The position numbers and the translations under genes were made by a program. Shown piece after piece: positions 33,257 through 41,503 of a stretch of 64,000 nt of DNA. The DNA comes from Fibrobacter succinogenes (GTDB lineage: Bacteria > Fibrobacterota > Fibrobacteria > Fibrobacterales > Fibrobacteraceae): contig CACVQR010000006.1 in NCBI GenBank assembly GCA_902756345.1, forward strand, positions 1-64,000. The letters run 5' to 3'. Within the stretch, counting starts at the first letter, position 1. Each line of letters begins with the position of its first letter. The notes below the pieces were generated by a model, which was not told where the DNA came from, searched no databases, and worked only from the letters and a program-made list of their open reading frames with translations.

Positions 33257-34879
33257 ATGAATATGGTTTCGGCAAAACCTGGCTTTTTTGTACAAGATCG
33301 TTTTTTATACAGTAAAGATAACGAAAAGGTGATTCTTCGTGGAATCAACCATATGTTTATTTGGACAGACCGCGAAGGAAAAACCATTCCCGAAATAGCC
33401 AAGACGGGAGCCAATTGCGTAAGAATCGTTTGGAATACCCGCGGCCGCGTGAGCGACCTCGACAACATTATTGCGCAGTGCATTGCTAACGGAATGATTC
33501 CCATTCCCGAAATTCACGATACCACGGGCAACTGGGAACGCCTGGGCGATGCTGTCGATTTCTGGCTCCGCGAAGAAACGGTGCAGATGATTTCGAACCA
33601 TCAGCAGTACTTGATTCTGAACATCGGTAACGAACCGGGTGCAGAATCCAAGTCCGCAGACGAATTCTTCACCGTCTATAATTCCATTGTCACCAGGATG
33701 CGCGCCGCCAACATCCGCATTCCGCTGATGATTGACGCCGACCAGTGGGGCCAAAGCGAAAAGAATTTGCTTGAAGTTGGCCCCAAGCTTTTGCAGGCCG
33801 ATCCGGAACACAACCTTTTGTTCTCGCTGCACATGTGGTGGCCCTCGGAACGTCACGATCCGAAAGCTACGGGCTACGCTACCGTTCAAGACCGAATCCG
33901 CGGCGTACTCGAAGCCTCCGTCGAAAAGAATTTGCCGCTGATCGTAGGCGAATTCGCTCCTGTTGCCGCTGGCGATGTCAAGGAAATCCCGTATAAGTTC
34001 ATTATGGCCGAAGCCGAACGCCTGAGCATCGGCTGGCTCGCCTGGAGCTGGGGTCCGGGTAACTTCGACAGCCCCGAAATGGATATGACAGTCCATAGCT
34101 CATTCAATACCCTGGTGGGCTGGGGCAAGGAAGTCTGCGTCGATAACCCGAACGGCATCCAGAACACGAGCGTCATTCCGACATTCATTCAAGAGAAAAA
34201 TTTTGATACAGGCTCCCAGGCAATCGATGCAAACCTGATCCAAAATGGCGATTTTTCTGCCGACGAACCGCTAACCAACTGGCAAGTGGACTTCTGGGGC
34301 GGCAAGGCCGACGTCAAGGTCACGAACGGCGTTGTCCGTTTTGACATCAAGAAGGCAGGCAAGGAATCCTGGAACCTGCAGTTCAAGCAGAAACTTTCGC
34401 TCCGCGAAGGTATCACCTACATTTTCAGCATGCGCGCCAAGGCCGACAAGCCCCGCACCTTGAATGTGAATATCAAGCGAGATTCCGAAGAATATACGCC
34501 CTACGCCAACGGCCGTATCCTGGACTTGAGTACCAGCTGGCAGAGCTTTAGCTGGAAGTTTACCATGAAAGAAGATTCGGACCCCGATGCCTTGTTGATT
34601 TACGATATGGGCGGGGTACCGATTTCTTGGGAACTCAGCGATATTTCGCTTGTGCAGGCCCGCAGCGTAGAAGACCGCCTCAACCGAACCTTCCAGCGCA
34701 ATGTGCAGAAGAATTCGGGCTATTTTAACGCCCCGAATGGCCCCTGGGAATTGCATTTGTATTCCACCAAGGGTGAGCTTCTGGAGGTGCTCGACAAGGG
34801 GCGCGGTGGCGAAGGCATGCGCCAGTACCCCAAAATCGAACGCAGCGGAATCATGGTCGTAAAGGACCTGTCCAAATAG
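33257..34879 (+). CDS. GH5 glycoside hydrolase with carbohydrate-binding module, no signal peptide
   Basis: 540 aa from the ATG at 33257 (GGAGA 11 nt upstream). GH5 barrel about 10-300: RGINHMFIW, GANCVRIVW, IPIPEIHDTTG, acid/base in ILNIGNEPG, nucleophile in IVGEFAP, and WLAWSWGPG. The pattern is closest to mannanase-type GH5 subfamilies. About 325-475: a beta-sandwich module (LIQNGDFSADEPLTNWQVDFWG ... WELSDISLVQA, CBM4/CBM11-like). The C-terminal part (GPWELHLYSTKGELLEVL to IMVVKDL) resembles a sorting domain. No N-terminal signal peptide is visible, which is odd for this architecture. Function as an endo-glycanase is likely. Confidence 0.85.
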   Translation: MNMVSAKPGFFVQDRFLYSKDNEKVILRGINHMFIWTDREGKTIPEIAKTGANCVRIVWNTRGRVSDLDNIIAQCIANGMIPIPEIHDTTGNWERLGDAVDFWLREETVQMISNHQQYLILNIGNEPGAESKSADEFFTVYNSIVTRMRAANIRIPLMIDADQWGQSEKNLLEVGPKLLQADPEHNLLFSLHMWWPSERHDPKATGYATVQDRIRGVLEASVEKNLPLIVGEFAPVAAGDVKEIPYKFIMAEAERLSIGWLAWSWGPGNFDSPEMDMTVHSSFNTLVGWGKEVCVDNPNGIQNTSVIPTFIQEKNFDTGSQAIDANLIQNGDFSADEPLTNWQVDFWGGKADVKVTNGVVRFDIKKAGKESWNLQFKQKLSLREGITYIFSMRAKADKPRTLNVNIKRDSEEYTPYANGRILDLSTSWQSFSWKFTMKEDSDPDALLIYDMGGVPISWELSDISLVQARSVEDRLNRTFQRNVQKNSGYFNAPNGPWELHLYSTKGELLEVLDKGRGGEGMRQYPKIERSGIMVVKDLSK

Positions 34880-34940
34880 CGTTTCACCTGTGAATATTCC
34901 AATTTGAAATAAAAAAACTCCCATTTTTTTTTACAAATAA

Positions 34941-34965
34941 AGCACTTTTTCTTTGAAAAAGTGCT
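34941..34965. terminator. Perfect hairpin between GH5 gene and GGDEF operon
   Basis: AGCACTTTTTC-TTT-GAAAAAGTGCT, 11-bp perfect stem, preceded by a poly-T run and followed by ATTATAAT that could serve as a -10 box for the next operon. Confidence 0.5.
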
Positions 34966-35024
34966 ATTATAATACACAAAGAAGGATAATGTCACAGACA
35001 TAATACACATGGAGGGCTGTTAAT

Positions 35025-36437
35025 ATGGATCTACAGGATTATGTCAATCATTTCGACTCAATGACCTGTATCATATCTGTCGAAAAAAAATCAGACGGGT
35101 CTTACGGGAAAATACGAATCGAAGTGGGAAATCCTGCATATGTTGCTTCTTTTGACAAAGCAAACGCCCCCATAGCCATGAAAGACGAGAATGGATTTGT
35201 TCCCGGATGTGAATACACGACCTATCTCCCGAAGGATTTAAACTTTGAACATTTTGTTGTAGCCAGCGCAGTCAACAAAAAACCAATGCACGCCTATATC
35301 CACCCGGACCGTTTCCCCATTTGGTTCAACATTTTCAGCCTTCCATTAAATATTGACGATCCTGACAAGTATTACTGTACCTACACCCAAGAACTCTCGA
35401 CCGAAGCAAATACAGAACAGATGACGAATTTGTCTGCCAAGGCAACATCGCAAGTCTTGCAGACCTGCATCAAGCTTCGTAGTTCTACGAATTTCCTGAA
35501 AACGATGGATGAAATCATCCATGATATTCGCACCGCTTGCGAAGCAAGCTATTGCTGTGTCATGCTTACTGATTTTAAAGAAAGGACCTGCAGTCTTTTA
35601 AGCGAAGATATTGCAGTCGGCGTGCCGCAACATTCTCTCAAAAATTTTTTGGACGATTCCTTCATTGAATACGCCGAAAGTTGGCTTAAAACCATTGACG
35701 GAAGCAATTGTCTAGTCATTCAAGACGAAAACGACATGAAGGAAGTCAAGCTGCGCAATCCCAATTGGTACAGGTCGTTAAAAAGCGCCGAAGTGGAAAG
35801 CCTTGTTCTGTTCCCGCTTCAGTACAATAGCGAGACGGTCGGATTCATTTGGGCGACCAACTTCGACACCAAGGATACCGACCGCATTAAAGAAACTCTT
35901 GAACTTACGACATTCTTCATAGCCTCAGAAATTGCCAACTATCAACTTCTACAGCGCCTTGAAATGCTGAGTTCGACAGACTTGTTGACGGGAGTCCTGA
36001 ACCGTAACGCTATGAACAACCGAGTTCTCCGTATGGTTACCGGTCGCGAGCGCAAGCCTGAATCGATTGGCATTGTCTTTGCCGACTTGAACGGGCTCAA
36101 ACCTGTTAACGACAAGGAAGGCCACAACGCAGGAGATTGCCTGCTGAAAGAAGCCGCCTTGATTCTCAAGTTGTCGTTCGAAGGGTGTGAAATTTACCGA
36201 GCCGGTGGCGACGAGTTCGTGATTATCGCCTTGGACAAACCTAGAAAAGAGATTGAATCGCGCGTCGAAAAAATCCGGAAGGACTCGGCGGACCCCCAAA
36301 ATGTCAGCTTTGCGGTAGGATTTTACTATGATGACAAGGGTGGCGACATCCGTGTTGCAATGCGCGAAGCCGACGCCCTTATGTACGAAGACAAAAAACA
36401 ATACTACGATCGATTCCCTGAATTAAGACGAAAATGA
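35025..36437 (+). CDS. GAF-GGDEF protein (diguanylate cyclase), first of a coupled pair
   Basis: 470 aa, GGAGGG 9 nt upstream. Residues 1-125 form a family-specific sensor-like domain (STTCIISVEKK-type opening, HAYIHPDRFPIWFN). About 150-300 is GAF-like (SSTNFLKTMDEIIHDIRTACEASYCCVMLTDFKERTCSLL ... FIWATNFDTKD). GGDEF domain about 318-465 with STDLLTGVLNRNAMNN, ADLNGLKPVNDKEGHNAGDCLL and the active site RAGGDEFVII (394-398). The RxxD inhibitory site is absent five residues upstream (EIYRA instead). It should make c-di-GMP in the cytoplasm in response to an unknown input. The next gene overlaps by ATGA. Confidence 0.88.
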   Translation: MDLQDYVNHFDSMTCIISVEKKSDGSYGKIRIEVGNPAYVASFDKANAPIAMKDENGFVPGCEYTTYLPKDLNFEHFVVASAVNKKPMHAYIHPDRFPIWFNIFSLPLNIDDPDKYYCTYTQELSTEANTEQMTNLSAKATSQVLQTCIKLRSSTNFLKTMDEIIHDIRTACEASYCCVMLTDFKERTCSLLSEDIAVGVPQHSLKNFLDDSFIEYAESWLKTIDGSNCLVIQDENDMKEVKLRNPNWYRSLKSAEVESLVLFPLQYNSETVGFIWATNFDTKDTDRIKETLELTTFFIASEIANYQLLQRLEMLSSTDLLTGVLNRNAMNNRVLRMVTGRERKPESIGIVFADLNGLKPVNDKEGHNAGDCLLKEAALILKLSFEGCEIYRAGGDEFVIIALDKPRKEIESRVEKIRKDSADPQNVSFAVGFYYDDKGGDIRVAMREADALMYEDKKQYYDRFPELRRK

Positions 36438-37840
36438 AAAAAGAAGAATTGCAAAAATTCGTTGAATCTTTTCCGACTATGACGAGTATTCTATCGGTAG
36501 AAAAGCGTACCGATGGAAGTATCGGGACTATCCGCATCGAAGCGGGTAACCAAATCTATATCAAGTCCATGGAAAGAAAAGACGAGGACGGCAATTCCGT
36601 ATTCACCCAGACTTTTGTTCCGGGCTCCAATTATGAACGGTACATGGAAAAGGAACTGAACTTCGAGAAGTTCGTTTACCAGAGCGCCATTCTGCATAAG
36701 CCGGTTCATGCCTACATTCGCCCGGAACGCTTTAATTTTTGCATCAATGAATTCTTGATGCCCGTCGATGTCGAAGACGACGAAAAGGGCTATTGCGTCT
36801 TTACCCTTGAAATCCAGCCCGAAGAAGACCTTGACACCTCCACAAGGCTTTCTTCTGAAATTTCGCAAAACGTGCTCAAGGCATGCATCAAGTTGCGCGG
36901 TTCAAAGGATTTCAGGAAAACCATGGACGAGGTGATTGAAGACGTTCGCATTATTTGCAAAGCGAGCACCTGCAGCGTTTTATTGACCGACTTCAAGGAG
37001 AGAACCTGCTCCATTTTGACTTGTGCCCGAAGGCAAGACATGCCTCCGCTGGATCTTGATAGAGTATTCAACAACGAATATATCTATATCGCAGAATCCT
37101 GGATAGAAACTCTTAAGGGGAGCAATTGCCTGATTATCCAGAACGACGCGGACATGGAAATTATTCGCCAGAGAAACCCGAACTGGCACAAGACGATGAT
37201 GGAAGCCGGTGTTAAAAGCCTGGTTTTGCTACCGTTGACGCACAACAACGAATTTGTCGGATTCATTTGGGCGACCAACTTTGACACTTCCAGAGTCCTG
37301 CATATTAAAGAAACCCTCGAATTGGTGACATTCTTTATTGCATCTGAAGTGGCTAGCTACAAGCTGGTGCAACGCCTTAGCTTCTTGAGCAACGAGGATT
37401 TGTTGACTGGCGTGAACAATCGTAACGCCATGAACAACAGGGTGCTTCAATTTGTAAGTGGCGAAGTCAATTACAGAACAATTTCTGTGGTTTTTGCAGA
37501 CTTGAACGGTCTTAAGCCCATTAACGATAACGAAGGCCACAATGCCGGCGACGCCCTCTTGAAGAGCGCCGCAGAGATCTTGAAGCAGACCTTCTCGGAT
37601 TGTGAAATCTACCGTGCAGGTGGCGACGAATTTGTCGTCGTGGCAATCGATGTTCCCAAGGAAAGCCTTGAAGCTAGAGTCGAAACGCTCCGCAAAAAAT
37701 CCAAGGTCAAGGGCAACGTGAGTTTCGCTATCGGGTTCTACCACGACGAAAACGGGGGAGACGTCCGTAAGGCGATGCGCGAAGCCGATGCCCTCATGTA
37801 CGAAGACAAGAAAGAGAACTACGCCCACAGCCGTGGGTAA
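36434..37840 (+). CDS. GAF-GGDEF protein (diguanylate cyclase), second of a coupled pair
   Basis: 468 aa; the ATG overlaps the previous stop (ATGA), so translation is coupled. It is a close paralogue of the preceding gene over its whole length: MTSILSVEKRTDGSIGTIRIE, RPERFNFCINEFLMPVDV, the GAF-like part GSKDFRKTMDEVIEDVRIICKASTCSVLLTDFKERTCS, then LLTGVNNRNAMNN, ADLNGLKPINDNEGHNAGD and RAGGDEFVVV (396-400). Again no RxxD inhibitory site. Both keep the catalytic residues. The adjacent pair suggests recent tandem duplication with possible heterodimer formation. Confidence 0.88.
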   Translation: MKKEELQKFVESFPTMTSILSVEKRTDGSIGTIRIEAGNQIYIKSMERKDEDGNSVFTQTFVPGSNYERYMEKELNFEKFVYQSAILHKPVHAYIRPERFNFCINEFLMPVDVEDDEKGYCVFTLEIQPEEDLDTSTRLSSEISQNVLKACIKLRGSKDFRKTMDEVIEDVRIICKASTCSVLLTDFKERTCSILTCARRQDMPPLDLDRVFNNEYIYIAESWIETLKGSNCLIIQNDADMEIIRQRNPNWHKTMMEAGVKSLVLLPLTHNNEFVGFIWATNFDTSRVLHIKETLELVTFFIASEVASYKLVQRLSFLSNEDLLTGVNNRNAMNNRVLQFVSGEVNYRTISVVFADLNGLKPINDNEGHNAGDALLKSAAEILKQTFSDCEIYRAGGDEFVVVAIDVPKESLEARVETLRKKSKVKGNVSFAIGFYHDENGGDVRKAMREADALMYEDKKENYAHSRG

Positions 37841-37889
37841 GAACACAAGACCGCTCGCACAAAACCGCTCGATTATGATACAGAATTTT

Positions 37890-37919
37890 GCCCTCGGATA
37901 ATGTCCGAGGGCCTTTTTT
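37890..37919 (+). terminator. Rho-independent terminator of the GGDEF operon
   Basis: GCCCTCGGA-TAATG-TCCGAGGGC followed by CTTTTTT. Confidence 0.92.
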
Positions 37920-38045
37920 GCATTAATTTATGACTTTCATCAATGAATTTTGCACGCTTGTATCATGAGAAAACATTGATTACGATTCATAATCGGCGAA
38001 AATAGACAATTTTCGTTTTTTTTTAACTTTTTGTATCATAAGTTG

Positions 38046-38074
38046 TTGACTTTGTTAAGAAAAGATTATATATT
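38046..38074 (+). promoter_or_regulatory. Leaderless promoter of the TIGR02147 unit
   Basis: TTGACT (38046-38051), 17-bp spacer, TATATT (38069-38074), AAGAGAC, ATG at 38082. Confidence 0.7.
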
Positions 38075-38081
38075 AAGAGAC

Positions 38082-38921
38082 ATGAAACCTGTAATGGAAT
38101 ATACCAGCTATCGCATTTATATTCGCGACTATTATACCGAACGCAAGGAGCGTTCCGGCTTTACATGGCGCGACTTTGCCAAAGCCGCTGGCTATTCCTC
38201 TCCGGTGTTCCTGAAACTGGTTTGCGACAGCAAGGCGAACTTGAGCGAAGCGGGTATCGAACGCGTCGCATCCGCTATGGGCCTTGTCGGTGTCGACCTG
38301 CAGTACTTCAGGCACCTGGTTGCATTCAATCAGGAAAAGTCTTCGGCCGCAAAGAAGAAAATCTTTGCCGAAATGCGCAACATTGCCAACGAAAATTCCT
38401 TTGCGCTCGTGGGCGAAGACCAGTACGACTATTATGGCAGCTGGCTGAATCCCGTACTTCGCGAAATGGCCCCGCGCCTGAACGGCGCAACACCCGCCCA
38501 GATGGCGGGGGAGCTCGTCTTTGGAAGCGATGCGGCTCACGTCAAAAGCTCTCTCAAATTGCTCGAAAAGAACGGCTTCCTCGAAAAAGACGAGCAGGGC
38601 CATTACAGCCAGAGCAATCGCTCCGTGACTACGGGCAATCTCGATGTCACCTCGCTCGCCATCCGCGAAATGCACCGCCAGATGGGCGAGCTCGGCGTTC
38701 AAAGCCTCGACCAGGTTCCGGTAGCCGAACGAGACATCTCCGGCCTTACCATTGGCATTTCCGAAACCGCCTACGAAAAAATTACTAAAGAAATCGCCGA
38801 ATTCCGTCGTCGCATCAGCTCGATCGTGATGGAAGATTCCGGCGAAGAACGCGTTTACAGACTAAACGTGCAGTTGTTCCCCCTCACCAAAACCTTGCCC
38901 GGGGAGGAGCATCATGACTAG
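38082..38921 (+). CDS. TIGR02147-family putative regulator
   Basis: 279 aa. Opening VMEYTSYRIYIRDYYTERKERSGFTWRDFAKAAGYSSPVFLKLVCDSKANLSEAGIERVASAMGL is the TIGR02147 signature, a helix-turn-helix-like region followed by YFRHLVAFNQ. The C-terminal half (ELVFGSDAAHVKSSLKLLEKNGFLEKDEQGHYSQSNRSVTTG) looks like a winged helix. The family is expanded in Fibrobacter and typically sits beside lipoprotein genes; DNA-binding regulation is inferred. The next gene starts inside this one (8-nt overlap). The frame is open 17 codons further upstream, but that region is the promoter. Confidence 0.88.
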   Translation: MKPVMEYTSYRIYIRDYYTERKERSGFTWRDFAKAAGYSSPVFLKLVCDSKANLSEAGIERVASAMGLVGVDLQYFRHLVAFNQEKSSAAKKKIFAEMRNIANENSFALVGEDQYDYYGSWLNPVLREMAPRLNGATPAQMAGELVFGSDAAHVKSSLKLLEKNGFLEKDEQGHYSQSNRSVTTGNLDVTSLAIREMHRQMGELGVQSLDQVPVAERDISGLTIGISETAYEKITKEIAEFRRRISSIVMEDSGEERVYRLNVQLFPLTKTLPGEEHHD

Positions 38922-40254
38922 GCTTAATAAAATAGGTCTTGGCCATTGGGCTATCGCTTCTTTCGCATTCACGCTGTCTGCATGCGGTGTTTTTTGGGCT
39001 GGCGGGGTAGACGAAGAACAGAATACGGTCGCCGGAGTTAACGAAGAAAACAACACCGACATCAAACAGAATACTGACCAAAATAAATGCATCACGAGAA
39101 ACGATTCAACCTATTGCGTCAGCAGTGTTGGTTATCAAGACAGTAAAGGCCCCGCTATTGATATAAATGACCCCATAAAAATTGATCCGGTGATTAATAG
39201 AGATTCTGCCAATACGGAAATCCCCACGGCCGAACCCACTTTAGGTACTCACTTTTACAATATCAAGGGTTACGTAGCCAAAGACCTGGAAACCAACAAT
39301 TCTATTGAAATCGCTTTAGTCGATACCACGTTCTACGTGCAGGGCAATTCCGACGGCATGTTTGAAATTGCTGTTCCTAAAGGAACCTATTCATTCATCG
39401 TGAAGTCCGTGACATCTGAGGGAAATGTTTCGGAATCCAATTACTATTTGACTTATGGTTCCCGTATCAATGTATTAGGTCCTGTTCCGACGAGCGTGGC
39501 CAACAATGTTGACGCCGAAGATCTTGAAGCTCCACCCGTTCAGACAGTCGTGATGCCGCCTGTAATCGGCACGACTCCTGATCCGAATCCGGTTGATCCC
39601 CTGCCTGACTCCGCCACAACATCTGTCCCTCCGCAAGATACGACAGACAACAATTCCGACGTAGTCATCCTCTTGCCGAACGATCCTGATTACGGTCTCG
39701 TGTATCATTGGAACGGATCCAATATGCCTGCAAACGAAAGCACTGTAAACGATTCTCTCGTCTTTGCAGAAGGTCTTGAAGAGCTTACGTTCGAAATCAC
39801 TTTCAAGGTAACATCGTTCCCGGAATCGCTGCGATACAGCAAGAATGTATTCGGAAAGAAGGGCCTGTTCAACCTCGCCATTACAAAATCGGTATGCTAT
39901 GTCCAGGAACCCGCTTTAGCATTCTTTATCGGAAACGGATTCGACTACAGCTCTTGCCATGACAAGGCAGTCGCATCTTCGGCAACGATTGAAGTCGGTA
40001 AAGAAATCACCGTGACCGGCGTTTGGGACGGCAAGCACGTGATGCTTTACAAGGACGGCTTCCTGATTGCCGAACAGACTCTTACCAAGATTGCCGACAT
40101 CAACTACATTACCGCCGACAACATTATTGAAACGCCGTTCGTATTCGGCGACAAGGACTTGGATATCTCTATTATAGATGCGCGATTGGGGAACAAAGCG
40201 ATCAGTTCTGCCGATGTCTTGTACCGGCACTATCTAAAAGGAGGCGCACAATGA
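38914..40254 (+). CDS. Lipoprotein with C-terminal concanavalin-like domain
   Basis: 446 aa; GGGGAGG 6 nt before the ATG, inside the preceding gene. Lipobox FTLSACG (Cys about 24). A low-complexity Asn/Asp/Glu stretch follows, then a carboxypeptidase-regulatory-like beta-sandwich (about 110-190: NIKGYVAKDLETNNSIEIALVDTTFYVQGNSDGMFEIAVPKGTYSFIVK), a proline/acid linker, and a LamG/concanavalin-like domain (about 265-440: LVYHWNGSNMP ... VTGVWDGKHVMLYKDGFLIAEQTL). Cell-surface location is expected. The protein partner of the TIGR02147 regulator; ligand unknown. Confidence 0.8.
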   Translation: MTRLNKIGLGHWAIASFAFTLSACGVFWAGGVDEEQNTVAGVNEENNTDIKQNTDQNKCITRNDSTYCVSSVGYQDSKGPAIDINDPIKIDPVINRDSANTEIPTAEPTLGTHFYNIKGYVAKDLETNNSIEIALVDTTFYVQGNSDGMFEIAVPKGTYSFIVKSVTSEGNVSESNYYLTYGSRINVLGPVPTSVANNVDAEDLEAPPVQTVVMPPVIGTTPDPNPVDPLPDSATTSVPPQDTTDNNSDVVILLPNDPDYGLVYHWNGSNMPANESTVNDSLVFAEGLEELTFEITFKVTSFPESLRYSKNVFGKKGLFNLAITKSVCYVQEPALAFFIGNGFDYSSCHDKAVASSATIEVGKEITVTGVWDGKHVMLYKDGFLIAEQTLTKIADINYITADNIIETPFVFGDKDLDISIIDARLGNKAISSADVLYRHYLKGGAQ

Positions 40255-40742
40255 TGACAGAGAACTCTATCGAATTGGCCTACTTTGAGGTCAACCAACA
40301 CGGCCGCCTTCTAAGCGGAAACAGGCGCTTTTGCCGCATGTTCGGTTTCGAGCCATCGGAACTGCAGTGGCATTACGTAACCGACCTGTACCGCCATGCT
40401 AGCGACTGGAACGCATTCCGCAATGACACCGTGAATGCAAGCTTCAACATGCGTATGCGCAACCGTCGCGGACGCAGTTTTGACTGCTGCATCACTCGTG
40501 AAATCATCCAGAATGCAGACGGCGAAATCGTATTCCGTAATACGGTTCACAAGGTGGGCGAGGCTCGCGGCACTCATACCTCGACCACACCACTTTCCAT
40601 GGTATTTCTTACAAAGTGTGCTGACTGCGGCGCGCAGATCCGCGTGACATCCGTTGCCGAAACAAGGCTCCGCATGTTGTGCAATCAATGCGCAGCAAAG
40701 GCATTCCCGGAGACGTACTATACGAAGAGTGCCCAAATGTAG
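40251..40742 (+). CDS. PAS-domain protein with zinc-ribbon-like tail
   Basis: 163 aa; the ATG at 40251 overlaps the preceding stop (ATGA), GGAGG 7 nt upstream. PAS domain about 5-100 (IELAYFEVNQHGRLLSGNRRFCRMFGFEPSELQ ... DGEIVFRNTVHKVGE). The tail has two CxxC pairs, TKCADCGAQIR and MLCNQCAAKAF, a probable zinc ribbon. No output domain is present, so it may be a small sensor acting on a partner, for example the TIGR02147 regulator encoded first in the same operon. Confidence 0.75.
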   Translation: MMTENSIELAYFEVNQHGRLLSGNRRFCRMFGFEPSELQWHYVTDLYRHASDWNAFRNDTVNASFNMRMRNRRGRSFDCCITREIIQNADGEIVFRNTVHKVGEARGTHTSTTPLSMVFLTKCADCGAQIRVTSVAETRLRMLCNQCAAKAFPETYYTKSAQM

Positions 40743-40870
40743 CGAGGCAATACCACGGTTTCAATAGTGCGATAGAGCCGAGCGGTCCTGAGCTGATTGG
40801 GAGTTCAGTGGGGCCAGTAAAACTCAGGGAGCGAGCAAACTGGCATACTAAAGGAGAGCAGGAAAGGAGA

Positions 40871-40906
40871 AAAAAAGGCGACCTCTAAGATTAGAGGTCG
40901 CTTTTT
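40871..40906 (+). terminator. Bidirectional terminator
   Basis: GCGACCTCTAA-GA-TTAGAGGTCGC with A6 before and TTTTT after; works for the PAS gene on the plus strand and the omega-like gene on the minus strand. Confidence 0.9.
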
Positions 40907-40953
40907 CAACAAGGATTCGTTGCTTTAACGAAATGTTTTGACGATTGCGTGGA

Positions 40954-41271
40954 CTATGCGCCGAAAGCGTCGTCTGCAGCAGCAGATACCTGGGCCACGT
41001 TTTCGGAAGTCATTTCCGGTTCGGCGGCAGCAACGGCTTCGTTATCGAACTGTTCACCAGCCTTCTTTTCAGAAATGGAAAGCTTGCCTTCCTTGAACTT
41101 GTACATGGCGATGGTGGTCGGCTTCTTGGTAAGAGTAATGTAACCCTGAGTAGCCTGCTTGTTCACAAAGCGGGCTTCCTGGGCCATCATGACCACTGCG
41201 CGGAAAACGGAGCCTTGACATTGTTCGTTAGCGTAAATGTCATCAAGATAGACTCTCTGTTCTTCAGCCAT
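40954..41271 (-). CDS. rpoZ: RNA polymerase omega subunit-like protein
   Basis: 105 aa, GAGG upstream. YLDDIYANEQCQGSVFRAVVMMAQEARFV corresponds to the omega/Rpb6 core helix (normally NRFxLVxxAAxRARQL), and KKPTTIAMYKFKEGKLSI to the conserved K-x-T-x-x-A-L-x-E-I-x-x-G segment. The C-terminal about 30 residues are Ala/Glu-rich. Omega stabilises the beta' subunit. The match is by pattern only; the gene is small and divergent. A tRNA-Ser gene lies just upstream on the same strand. Confidence 0.7.
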   Translation of the reverse strand: MAEEQRVYLDDIYANEQCQGSVFRAVVMMAQEARFVNKQATQGYITLTKKPTTIAMYKFKEGKLSISEKKAGEQFDNEAVAAAEPEMTSENVAQVSAAADDAFGA

Positions 41272-41295
41272 CTAGGTACCTCTGAAAATGTTTAG

Positions 41296-41380
41296 AAGAG
41301 GGAGAGGGATTCGAACCCTCGTTACCGTGAGGTAAACACGCTTTCCAAGCGTGCGCCTTCAACCACTCGGCCATCCCTCC
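41296..41380 (-). tRNA. tRNA-Ser (GGA)
   Basis: Minus strand begins GGAGGGATGGCCGAGTGGTT at 41380. Anticodon arm CACGCTTGGAAAGCGTG gives anticodon GGA; a long variable arm (TTTACCTCACGGTAAC) identifies serine; T arm GAGGG-TTCGAAT-CCCTC. CCA is not encoded. The acceptor stem closes with a G-T pair. Confidence 0.93.
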
Positions 41381-41503
41381 AGGATGTGCGCCAAATATAC
41401 CATTTTATTTTTCGTTTGTCAAGCGTTTTTGGGCTTTTTTACGAAAAAAATGCATTTTTTTCTCTCGTCTTTCGTCTGTAGGCTCGAAGAGCCGTTCTTT
41501 CGT

